A stretch of 29,591 nt of DNA from Flavobacteriales bacterium (lineage in GTDB: Bacteria > Bacteroidota > Bacteroidia > NS11-12g > UBA9320), in the NCBI GenBank assembly GCA_020635455.1, contig JACJZT010000012.1, positions 1 to 29,591 on the forward strand, in the 5' to 3' direction. Under the pieces are notes generated by a model. It saw only the letters and a program-made list of their open reading frames with translations, was not told the DNA's origin and made no database searches. A program made the position numbers and the translations under genes. Shown here in pieces: positions 17,344-27,400 of this stretch (its first letter is position 1; each line of letters starts with the position of its first letter).

Positions 17344-17694
17344 TTACGTTGTAAAAGAACGTCGGAGTAAAGAACCTGTAAGTCCGGAAAGACCGGTTAC
17401 CAGTCCACCGATTATTCCTGTTGTAACAAAAAGCAGCGTGGGTGACTTAAAACCATAAAAGACTGCCGAAATTCTGCCGGCAAGAAGATGTTCATTGGCA
17501 ATACTTATCTTTAGGCTTAACAGGCCCCATAAAATAAATATTGCCAGAAATCCTGAAAGAAATGAACTCATTGGTTTTTCAGGCAGCAAAAACATTACTG
17601 CAAATCCTGCCAGGGCAATGCTCCACCAGGGCAGCCATATTCCTCCCAGATAAGCAAGGATCATGATGAGCAAAGTCTTATACAAATGTTTCAT
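17344..17694 (-). CDS. Small hydrophobic membrane protein of unknown function
   Basis: From the ATG at 17692-17694 this is 116 residues beginning MKHLYKTLLIMILAYLGGIW. It has about four hydrophobic stretches and ends GLSGLTGSLLRRSFTT. The same frame is open up to another ATG at 17754, but that start would overlap the acylase gene and add a highly charged 20-residue leader before the first helix, so I prefer the inner start. No family motif is visible to me. It follows the penicillin-acylase-family gene by 26 bp and precedes the thioesterase, so it is probably co-transcribed. It might assist the membrane-anchored acylase or transport, but nothing in the sequence shows this. Confidence 0.65.
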   Translation of the reverse strand: MKHLYKTLLIMILAYLGGIWLPWWSIALAGFAVMFLLPEKPMSSFLSGFLAIFILWGLLSLKISIANEHLLAGRISAVFYGFKSPTLLFVTTGIIGGLVTGLSGLTGSLLRRSFTT

Positions 17695-17720
17695 TCTGAT
17701 GTATTTTCGGTTAAGTTCTG

Positions 17721-20186
17721 TTATTGTCGATCTCCGTTTAGTTTTACACTCCAAACAATGGCTTTATTTTGGGTATCTGTTCTATCCATTACCCATAACC
17801 TGTAATATTCGCCTTTGGTCCATTTTTCAATATAGTTACTGTAATACGGACTACCCGGATTACCATCCTGACCTCCCGGAAAGATGCCATAAGCTTCGGT
17901 TTGCTCAGTAAGACTTACGATCATTTTCCAACTTGGACCATGATTGTATTTCGTAGCATTGATGCAATTTGAGTGTCCTCCGGTTTTAAGATCCACGATG
18001 CTAAATGGCTCTAGTTTTGAGAGATGCTTAATGTCTGTGCCTCTGTATCTTCCCCATTCCAATTTACCTTTTTTCTCGAGTTTGAACAGTTTATCCGATA
18101 TGTTCTTAAAGGCCTCGTTCATCCTGTTTGCAAGTGTTTCAACACCCGGAGTTTCAATATCATCCACAAAGGAATACGATTCATCTCTTAGTAAAGCTTC
18201 CAGCAAGGTCGACATGTATGGTTTAAGATGCACCCCCGGTGCCTTCTTGTATTCGTCGTTATAGATCAGTCCATCCAACTCGTCCCAGAACAATTCAAAA
18301 ATGGTTGCACCTTTAGAATCCGGTGTATTTTTCAAATCCCAGTTTTTCAGAAGCTCGTAATAAGTTTTTTGCTCCGTACTTAATTTTTGAGGGTTAAGAT
18401 GCTTCAGAACCATTGGCATTGCGTAAACGGCAAATTCGTTTAAATTGTCGTTTTGCAGGTTCATCATATCCTGAACTGTGATCCCGTTCATTTTGTTGAG
18501 ATTTTTATTGATTCGTATTCCCCTGTATAATGGGTAGTTTCTGCCAAGATAGTACGGATAGGTTTGGTCGTCAACCGGTTTTTGGTTTGCACTGCTTACA
18601 AATCCCCGTTCGGGGTTATATTGAAAAGGAACTTCGCTTTGTGGAATGTACCCCTGAATTAAATATTTATCCGAAGTACCCGGCATAATAAAATCTCCCT
18701 GACCTGCCCATTTTGCCGGCCAGTCGCCCTGTGTGCGTATGGCGATATCACCGTTCTTGGCTGCAAAAGCACAATTTTGGCCAGGGTTTTTTAAATTCAC
18801 TATGGCTTCTGTGTAATCTGCATAATTCCTGGCCCTGTTTAACATAAGTATTGCTTTTAATTCATTTGTGGGCCGATGAGCACTCCAAAGCACAGCGTAA
18901 TTCTTTTTATTGCTTGCCTTATCACCATCAAATTCCGGATCGTACATAACAGGGCAACGTTGATCCCCCAAGGCTACATAGGCAACGGAATCGATAAAGC
19001 TTCGTCCTCCTTTCACATTAATTTTCTCAACTCTCCAGGAAGTTGAATGCCATTCATTGTTATATAAATACCGGTTTCGGGAATTGTTTTCAAATGTTAT
19101 ATCATAATAGTCTCTCACATCTCTGCCTCCATTGGTAAAACCAACTGCGCAACTGTCGTTAAAACCAATTAAAATTCCCGGGGCACCCGGAAAACTAACT
19201 CCGTAAATGTTCATTCCAGGTATATTCAATTGCATTTCGAACCAGATCGAAGGAAGATTTAAACTTAAATGAGGGTCGCTGCACAGAATGGGTGATCCGC
19301 TTTTGGTTTTTTTGCCGGAAACTGCCCAGTTATTGCTACCATTTTCTCTGTCGGGCTTTGTTTCGGAAATGTCTGCAAATTCCTTTGGTTTAAAATAAAC
19401 TGAATCGGCCTCTGCCGGTTTTTCAGGAAATACGGTTTGCTCCGCAAAAGGCGTTCCTTTAGGGATTATCGGGTCAAGTGAATCCTGAATGGCTGGAAAA
19501 AGTTTATTGAAATTTTCTTCTGAAAAAAATTGCCTTGTATTGTGAAGTTCAAAATCGTTTTCGTGGCCCGAAAGGTCAAAAGCCATGTATTTCATAAAAA
19601 GAGCTGTTTTAAGATTATTCCATTCTTCGGGCATATAATCCAACATCTTATATTCCAGCGGTACTGTCCGTTCGTTCAGTTCGTTGATGTAGTCATTCAC
19701 GCCTTTTGTATAGGCATCACAAGCCATTTTTGTAAGCGGGTCTGCTTCTATTGCCTTCAAGGTATTCTCGGCAGCATACACCATTCCCAGTCTCCTGAAT
19801 TCCCGGTCATGTTGCAAGGCGGCTTTGCCAACAATTTCAGCTGCTCTCCCTGCGGCAGCATGTGTTTGAAGTTCCATTTGCCACAACCTGAATCGAGCAT
19901 GTAAATACCCCTGAATCCGGTACAGGTCTGTTTCATTTTGAGCAAAAACATGTGGCACCAGTCTTTCGTCAAAATAAATTTCAGCGCTTGAATTCAAATC
20001 CTTCAACTGAATGGTCTTACCATAATCTGTATTTTTATCAACCGCATTTAACCAACAACCATGCTGCGGACTTAAAAATTTCCCGATTGGAGGCAGGTTT
20101 GATTTACCGACAGGAATTGCACTGTTTAAAAAATAGATCAGCATTACGGTAAGTGCCAAAAAAACTAAAGACGTTATTTTTTTCAT
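17721..20186 (-). CDS. Penicillin acylase family Ntn hydrolase, membrane-anchored
   Basis: This 821-residue protein has the length and order of a penicillin-acylase precursor. An N-terminal signal anchor (about residues 4-20) is followed by an alpha-subunit region (about 60-250). A linker leads to the autoprocessing junction Gly283-Ser284 in NGSNNWAVSG, where Ser284 becomes the N-terminal nucleophile of the beta chain. Motifs after it (PILCSDPHL, PGAPGILIGFND, TNGGRD) are typical. The family cleaves amides between acyl groups and amines: beta-lactam side chains, acyl-homoserine lactones, or the acyl tail of siderophore precursors (PvdQ). Its place in an NRPS cluster, 7 bp after the KASIII-like gene, suggests it trims the product or a precursor outside the cytoplasm. 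Housekeeping or quorum-quenching roles remain possible. The substrate cannot be read from the sequence. Confidence 0.9.
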   Translation of the reverse strand: MKKITSLVFLALTVMLIYFLNSAIPVGKSNLPPIGKFLSPQHGCWLNAVDKNTDYGKTIQLKDLNSSAEIYFDERLVPHVFAQNETDLYRIQGYLHARFRLWQMELQTHAAAGRAAEIVGKAALQHDREFRRLGMVYAAENTLKAIEADPLTKMACDAYTKGVNDYINELNERTVPLEYKMLDYMPEEWNNLKTALFMKYMAFDLSGHENDFELHNTRQFFSEENFNKLFPAIQDSLDPIIPKGTPFAEQTVFPEKPAEADSVYFKPKEFADISETKPDRENGSNNWAVSGKKTKSGSPILCSDPHLSLNLPSIWFEMQLNIPGMNIYGVSFPGAPGILIGFNDSCAVGFTNGGRDVRDYYDITFENNSRNRYLYNNEWHSTSWRVEKINVKGGRSFIDSVAYVALGDQRCPVMYDPEFDGDKASNKKNYAVLWSAHRPTNELKAILMLNRARNYADYTEAIVNLKNPGQNCAFAAKNGDIAIRTQGDWPAKWAGQGDFIMPGTSDKYLIQGYIPQSEVPFQYNPERGFVSSANQKPVDDQTYPYYLGRNYPLYRGIRINKNLNKMNGITVQDMMNLQNDNLNEFAVYAMPMVLKHLNPQKLSTEQKTYYELLKNWDLKNTPDSKGATIFELFWDELDGLIYNDEYKKAPGVHLKPYMSTLLEALLRDESYSFVDDIETPGVETLANRMNEAFKNISDKLFKLEKKGKLEWGRYRGTDIKHLSKLEPFSIVDLKTGGHSNCINATKYNHGPSWKMIVSLTEQTEAYGIFPGGQDGNPGSPYYSNYIEKWTKGEYYRLWVMDRTDTQNKAIVWSVKLNGDRQ

Positions 20187-20193
20187 TCGATTG

Positions 20194-21117
20194 TTATCCT
20201 GTTTTGCGAATTAAGGTTGCATATGATGCCAATGGGCCATCTGAATAGAGTAAAAATCGTTCACCATCCTTCTGACCGGGTTCATTGTCCTTGAGGTTTA
20301 TCAGAGTGTCTCCGGATAAAACATGCGCATTTACGGGGATGTTGTCAAAGAAACCCTTTTCTTTCCTGAATCCGCAACTCTCGAGGAATATCTGGCTCAA
20401 CTCGTAATAATTATTGATAAAGACCCTGCTGATATCTGCATTGGTAAGATCATTGTCCTTGAGCAATTTCTTCGTTATGGTTCTTAAAGATTTTATTTTT
20501 TTTACCGACAGGTCAAGTGGGGCAGAGCCTGCGGTGGCAAGATCGTATTTGGATAAACTAATTCCATTAATTTCATAATCTCCCTTATTTTTTGAAATAA
20601 GCGCACTTACCGCTCCGTCAGAACAAATTGCTACGTCCATATCCAAAAATCGAGATATTGACTTAGAACCATATTTATTTGTAGAAACCATCAATACGTT
20701 TTGTGCCTGACCTGAATAAACAAGTGAATAAGCCACCTGTAAACCCATGAGTATGTTTGCACAATCCGAAAGGTTTAGACCAATGGCATAAGCTCCCGGA
20801 ATGCCCAGATATTTCAATAGTTCGTTAACCTCTCTGGAACCGTTCACTTCACTCCTGCCCTTTGATTCGGCGATGTAGAGCACTATATCAACATCTTCTT
20901 TTGCAAGCCCGGCAGATTCCAAGGTTTTCTGAGCAGAATAATAAGCCATTTCAATCATGGGCTTTGAATGCTCCCGATAGTTTTTGAAACCCATTTTATA
21001 AAACTTTTTCAACAAATCCGGGTTTTCACCGAGATGAGATAAATTTGAAATGTCTTTCTGATCACCAAGATCATACTGGATGCCGCTCAGATAAATTTTG
21101 GGATTTTCGCCGGTCAT
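20194..21117 (-). CDS. KASIII-like (FabH-related) protein with altered active site
   Basis: This 307-residue thiolase-fold protein has the length and layout of ketoacyl-ACP synthase III. The nucleophile appears present as Cys119 in NLSDCANILMGLQ. The position of the FabH catalytic His (the HQAN motif) aligns with Asn235-Asn236 in RVFINNYYEL. The FabH Asn of GNTS aligns with Asp270 in HVLSGDTLINL. KASIII relatives in secondary metabolism (for example CerJ) work as acyltransferases rather than condensing enzymes, and an Asp replacing the Asn is a feature I recall from that group. It probably forms or moves an acyl group onto the cluster product or a carrier. It is the first gene of the biosynthetic run, after a 296-bp non-coding gap. 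The alignment was done by eye. Confidence 0.8.
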   Translation of the reverse strand: MTGENPKIYLSGIQYDLGDQKDISNLSHLGENPDLLKKFYKMGFKNYREHSKPMIEMAYYSAQKTLESAGLAKEDVDIVLYIAESKGRSEVNGSREVNELLKYLGIPGAYAIGLNLSDCANILMGLQVAYSLVYSGQAQNVLMVSTNKYGSKSISRFLDMDVAICSDGAVSALISKNKGDYEINGISLSKYDLATAGSAPLDLSVKKIKSLRTITKKLLKDNDLTNADISRVFINNYYELSQIFLESCGFRKEKGFFDNIPVNAHVLSGDTLINLKDNEPGQKDGERFLLYSDGPLASYATLIRKTG

Positions 21118-21413
21118 TTATAGCCTAAGTTAATATGAATGGTTAGGTATTTATTGTAGTTCTCTGTAGTCTCATTTTCATTTGAAAAACCATCTGAGGT
21201 GCATTTCAGCAGCATTACCTGAACAAAATTGTTTGTAATAGATTCTCTGAAAACATCAAAAAATCAACAACTGACGATTTTCAACAAATTGCGCGAAGAT
21301 AATGAAAATCAATAATAATGCATTTCGGTGGCAGAAATATTGAAAGTATATCCGGAATTATTGCAAGGTTCTTCTGAAGAAAGTCTAACCCATCTTTAAT
21401 GGTTTGATCCGGA
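21118..21413 (-). promoter_or_regulatory. Intergenic region upstream of the biosynthetic run
   Basis: This 296-bp gap contains no open frame I can support. It is the longest non-coding stretch in the window and lies directly before the first cluster gene, so it probably holds the main promoter. On the minus strand CAATTTTG at 21224-21231 is a 7/8 match to TAnnTTTG, about 107 bases before the ATG, but the -33 position is TTTT, not TTTG. Two exact copies of TCAACAA (21264-21270 and 21281-21287, plus-strand reading) lie 10 bases apart, upstream of that element. I see no convincing terminator for the upstream giant gene. Confidence 0.4.
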
Positions 21414-24400
21414 TTAACGAATTAGAACGAAAATTGCAGTTTCAAACAATTTGATGTAACGCGTACCATTCAGATAATCGTAATCTACATAGACCATATA
21501 GGCATCCGGCTGTGCAGGGCTTCCCTGATACATGCCATCCCAACCGTCGTCGTTAATATTCCCATCGTGTAAGAGCTCTCCCCAACGGTTGTAGATCTTA
21601 TATCGCATAAAAGATACATTATAAGTGATCGGTTTGAAACGGTCATTAATTCCATCATCGTTTGGAGTAAAGGCAGTTGGCAAGAATAAACGACAATTCA
21701 CGGGATTATACGTCACCTGAATGCTATCGCTGGCAACACCGCATACATTGCTAGCGGTAACCCAGTACAAACCGGGACTCTGTATGTTCAGCACAGGCCT
21801 GTTTGATCCGTCGTTCCAAACAAACCTCGACTGCCATGCATTTACGTACAACTCCATGGTTTCATATTTACACAATGCAGTGTCGTTACCAAGATCAACA
21901 TCCGGTAAGGGGTAAACATTGGTAAGTTGCACGGAGGTATCGGTACAACCATCAACCGTTACCACATACATTACGGAATCTTCCCATAAAATTTCAGGGT
22001 AATAAGCCCCATTTCTGAAATTTTTACCAATAAACGTTCCTCCGGGTGTATTTGGAACAAACGAAATGGGCCCTGTAAATTCACAATAAAAAGGCTTTAA
22101 AGTTTCAAACAAGGGATCGGGTAAGGGTTTTACATAAACCTGTTTTACGATGGAGTCTCTGCAATTTCTGCTTGAGATCGCCTTAAGCATAATATCTTTA
22201 AAGCCTGTGGTTCCAAAGGTGTAGTTCGCTTGTGGACCTACCTGGGTACTTTCACCGTTTATGTCCCAAATAATGTTAGCGATCCCTACCGTATCGCTGC
22301 TTCGGTCAGTCCATTGGAAACTGTTAACATTCAAACATTGTGCACTGTCGTTTACTGTAAAATCGGCAATGGGTATCGGGAAAACAATAATTTGAGATAC
22401 TGCAGTATCCTTACAAAGACTATCCGTAGTGGTTTCAAGCATTACGGTGTACTTCCCTGCCGGATCATAGACGGCATTTATTTGGGGGGTATTCAATACT
22501 TGACCATTTCCCGGCAACCATTTATATCCGATCAGGTTACCTGAGCTTAACTGACTGGTGTTGGTAAAGATAAAATTCTGACTGTTCAGGCACTGATCCG
22601 AATCATTTACCGTAAAGGATGTTTGTGCATTTGGGTTTACCCAAACTTGTTTGGTGATAGAATCGCTGCATCCAAAATTCGATCTGACGATGAGTTTTGT
22701 AAAATAATTTCCGGTCGCTTTATAGCGATGCGCTCCGTTAATTCCAATTGTAGTATCACCATCACCATAATGCCAGATGGATTGAACCGTTCCTGAGTTT
22801 ATCATACTGAGGTTGGTAAACCTGAAATCCTGACTACGGAAACACTGTCCCCTGTCGTTTATTGAGAAATCGGTATTGGGCATCGGGCCGACGATGATCT
22901 GCTTTGAAATGCTATCTGTGCAATTAAGGTCACTTGTTGCCTTTAAGTTAACATTATAAACCCCATCGGCACTATAACTGTGATTGACGTTCAAGCCTGT
23001 GTCAGAATTACCATCCCCAAAATTCCATCGGTATTTCATGGATCCATATTTTATTCCTGAACGGTTGGTAAATGCAAAATCATTTAAATAAAGGCACAGA
23101 ACACTGTCAGCAACTGAAAAAGCAGGATTTGGTTTAGGGTAAACTGCAACCATTTTAATTGCTGAGTCGTAGCAGCCCCTGTCACTTAGGGCTCCAAGAA
23201 CCACGGTATAAAAACCATCATTGAGATATTGATGTACCGGGTCAGCCCTCATGGAAGTGTCACCATCTCCGAATTTCCAGGTATGGACATAATTGCCAAG
23301 AGGGATCACAGTTTTGTTTGTAAACGAAAACAATTGATCGTTAACACATTGTCCGGTATCGTTAATGTTAAAATTAAGAATGGGCATGGGGTCAACTCTA
23401 ACATTTGAACGCAACGTATCAGTACAGCCTTTATCCGAAATGGAAACCATTTTTACGGTATAATTCCCATAGGCAAAATACTTGTGATTTGTGTTTTTGG
23501 AATTTGCCGTTTTACCATCTCCAAAATCCCATTCGAAGGTCAGGTTTCCTTTTTTGATGGTTGTACTGTTTAAAAAGACAAATTGGTTTTGCTTTAAACA
23601 TTGATCGGTATCATTGATCTGAATCGAATTTAACGGCACCGAATAGACCTCAAATAACTTTGTAAGTGAATCTTTGCAACCTCTGTCGGAAGTTAAAACC
23701 AACTTGACCTTTTGTACAGTATCCTTAAGAAAGGAGCGGTTTACGGTTTTGGCACCTGATCCTGTTCCCTCTTCAAAAGTCCATTGCCTGAAATAAAAAC
23801 CCCTTGAAATTTTACCGGTGTCGTTAAATATAAAATTCTGATCGTTCAGGCATTGGGTCGTATCGCTAATGGTAAAACCTGATTGAGGCATGGGATTTAC
23901 CGTAGTAAAATCAAAAATGGAATCCTGACATCCAAATCCGGAAGTTACGTTTAAGCGAACGGTATAATTGCCGATATCCATGTATTGGTATACAGGTGAG
24001 GTGTCGGAAGAAGTACCGGTATCACCAAAATGCCATAAATACTTTAGCGTACCTGACAAGATGGTGCTGTTGTTGGTAAACTTAAATGAATTGTCTCTTA
24101 TACACTGTTCATTTTGATTCATGGTGAAACCCGGTACAGGCATAGGATATACCTCTACGTTTATGGCTGCGGAGTCTTTACAACCAAAAGTACTCGTTGC
24201 GATCAAACTCACCCGGTAGGTTCCCTGGTTCGCATACGAATGAGATGAATTGGTTGTGAATTGTGAAGATGCATCACCAAATTTCCACTCATAACTCTGA
24301 GAACCCGAACTGATGGTTGAGAGATTGATAAAGGAATAAGCATTTCCGGTAAGACACTGTCCGGTGTCGTTTATGCTGAAATTCACAGTGGGCTTAGGAT

Positions 24401-27400
24401 ATACAATTACGTTAATAAATGCCGAATCGGAACACTGTGCATCTGAATTCTGGATCAACCATACCTTAAAGGATCCTTCTGTTTGGTATGACTTTACCAA
24501 AGTGTCGGTTAAATATTGATTTCCGTCCCCGGTTTTCCAAACTTTTGATAAAAACCCATTGGCAATGGTACTGCTGTCGGTAAAAACAAAATTCTGAACT
24601 TCAAAGCATTGACTTGAATCGTTTACAATTGGCTTAACCACAGGCATTGGATAAACGGTTACCGGCTGTATGGAACTATCTGTACAATTCTGATTCGAAG
24701 TTGAGATCAAAACTACCATGAAGGTACCAAAGGAAGAATAACTGTGTGCAGGATTGCTTAGATTGGAAGAGTTCAGATCACCAAAATGCCAGAGATAACT
24801 CATGCTGTCGTAATCAAGCTTGCTTTTATTGCTAAAGTTAAAGACATTTCCGGTTAAACATTGCAGAGAGTCGTCGGTTTGAAATACCGAAACCGGCATT
24901 GGGTAGATTTCAATGGTTTCAAAAGCACTGTCGATGCAGCCTTCCAAACTAACAACACTCAACATCACCACTTTTTTACCATACGATGTGTACTGATGTG
25001 CTGTATCTCTGCCGGTATAACCGGTTGAATCACCAAAATCCCAGAAATAGGTTGAGAGTCCAGCAGACGAGGCGCTGTAATTGGTAAAATTGAAGTAGTT
25101 GTTTTTAAAACATTGTTGAGTATCGTTGATAAGAAACCTTGAAATTGGCATAGGTAAAACTTTTACAGAACCGTAAGTGCTGTCTGTGCAATTTTTATCC
25201 GAGGTTAAGATCAACAATGGTCTGAACAAGCCGGTATCCTGATAATGATATTTAAAGGTGTCGGAAAAAGCGCTGTCCCCGGTGCCGGTTTCCCATCGGT
25301 TTGAAAAACTACCCGATGAGAGTGTTCCGGTATTGTTAAACTCGTATAGATTATAACGCAGGCACTGATCTGCCTGGTTGATGCTGAAAGATGCTTTGGG
25401 ACTTGGGTAAACACGCACAGAGTCGAAACTTGTGTCCCGGCAATTAAACCCTGAAACCGAGATCAACCGTATTTTATAAAGTCCATCCGCAGTGTACGAA
25501 TGTTTGGGATTAGACATGAAGGAACTGTCTGTGTCACCGAAATCCCATTCAGCAGAAACATTTCCTGAAATAATTTTACTCGAATCGCCGAAATCAAAAA
25601 GATTGTACTTAAAGCATTGGACCGGATTTTGAATTACCGGAATTGAAACCGGATTTGGATGCACGGTTACTATGGTTGTAAATGAATCAAGACAATTATC
25701 CGTTGTAATGAGTTTGAGTTTAACCGAATAATTGCCCGGACCTCTGTAAAGATGACTGTCGTTATAGTTGTTGGTTGCCGTGCCATCCCCAAAATCCCAA
25801 ATAATTTTAGCCGGATTTTGTTTTGAAGTAGAGGTGTTAAAAAAATACATTATGCTCTGGTCACAAACATTTTGCTGGGTAAAGGAAGGTTTGGGATTGC
25901 TTAATACGCTTACTTTTTTAACAAGACTGTCTGAACAACCTGCGATATTGGTTACTTTTAGTTTAACGGAATAAACCGTATCGGAAGGAAAGATCTTGCT
26001 CGGGTTTTTGAGTCGCGAACTTGTTCCATCGCCAAAATTCCAATTCCATAAATAGATCCGGTCGTTAAAGGCTACGGAAGAATCCGAAAACAAATTGGGT
26101 AATCCCTGACAAACACTTTTAAAGCCAAAATTGGTGACCGGTGCCAGTGAAAGAACAATGTCTCTAACGATAGAATCTTCACAACCCTTGTCGGAAAGCA
26201 CTTTCAATACGATCCTGTATTTACCTGTATCGGCATAGGTATGACTTGGATTTGGACCAAAACTGCTGCTTCCGTCCCCAAAAAACCATTGTTCTGCAAT
26301 GATGGTTCCGGAATCCAGTGTGCTGGTATTGGTAAAGGTAGTGGTGGAGGTTTTGCAATTGGTTTTCCAGGTAAAGTCGGGCTTAGGCAATTCGTAAACC
26401 GTTACAACTTTTTTGATCTGATCGTTCGAATCCGGGTATACATCATCGCAAATTTGAGAGATGCCTGCTCTTTTGAAAAGTCCCCTTGCAATTAGTTGAG
26501 GATAAAATTTACCGGCACCAACAAATCGGTGTGAAATATTGGTGTCTTCATCAGTACCAAATGCATTTTTTCCCGCATCGTTAAATTGCCAGATATAGGT
26601 TGTAGCAAACTTTGAGTTGTTTTGAAAGGTAACAGTCAATGGTTCACAACCGGAGGTATCCCCTACAAAATTATAATGGGCCAATGGCCCGATCACGGTA
26701 AAACTTTTTGTAACCGAATCTTTACAGCCTGTCGGGTTTACCACATTCATTTTTACCGAATAGGTGCCAATGTCAAAAAATCGCCTGGGGTTGGGCACAA
26801 AACTCTTTGCAAAGGATGGACCGAATGACCAGGTCCATTTTGACACGGAATCACCGGGCATTTGCGCATTGTTTAACGAATCGTATGTGGTTGCCTTCGA
26901 TATCAGGTCGATGGACTGAGCGCATAAAAAAGTATCCTGGGCCACTGCGAAATCTGCATAAACTCCCGAAACAGAAATAATTCTGTGATCAAATGCAGTA
27001 TCCCAGCAACCCAGGCTATCGCGAATGGCCATTGAAACACGATACTGCCCCGGAATGGAATAAGAAATAACCGGTTTGTTACCCAAAAACCGGAATCCTT
27101 TACCATCGTCCAGATCAAAGTGCATCAGTTCTTTACCATTGGCCGTTCTGACCGAATCGCTCCAGAACTTTTTTCCTGCAGGTCCCTGTGAGAAATACCG
27201 GTTATTTTCGAGAATAACACTTTGTTTATTGATACAAACAAGGGTATCGGAAAATGCAAAGTCTTTTTGAACACCAAATCTCACATAAATGGAAGTATCT
27301 GCTACACAGCCCTTGGGCCCCATCACCCTCAATTGCACTCTGTACTTGCCGGAGTTTTTGTAAAGGTGGGTAAATGAATTCTGGGATGTAGTGTCAATGA

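Noticed and set aside
17695..17754. Longer 136-residue version of the small membrane protein
   Set aside because: The extra 20 residues are charged, overlap the acylase gene and come before a good hydrophobic start at the inner Met.
17721..20186. An antibiotic-resistance penicillin acylase
   Set aside because: The family is broad and nothing here points to beta-lactams; the cluster context favours a role in biosynthesis or processing.
20194..21117. Housekeeping FabH of fatty acid synthesis
   Set aside because: The His and Asn of the FabH triad appear changed and no fatty-acid genes are nearby.
21361..21400. Terminator hairpin after the giant PKD gene
   Set aside because: TTCTTCTGAAGAA is a palindrome, but its loop is too small and no T tract follows on the minus strand.
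22116..25646. Regular 252-bp period considered as a CRISPR or non-coding repeat array
   Set aside because: The repeats are in-frame coding units of a PKD protein; period and divergence do not fit CRISPR.
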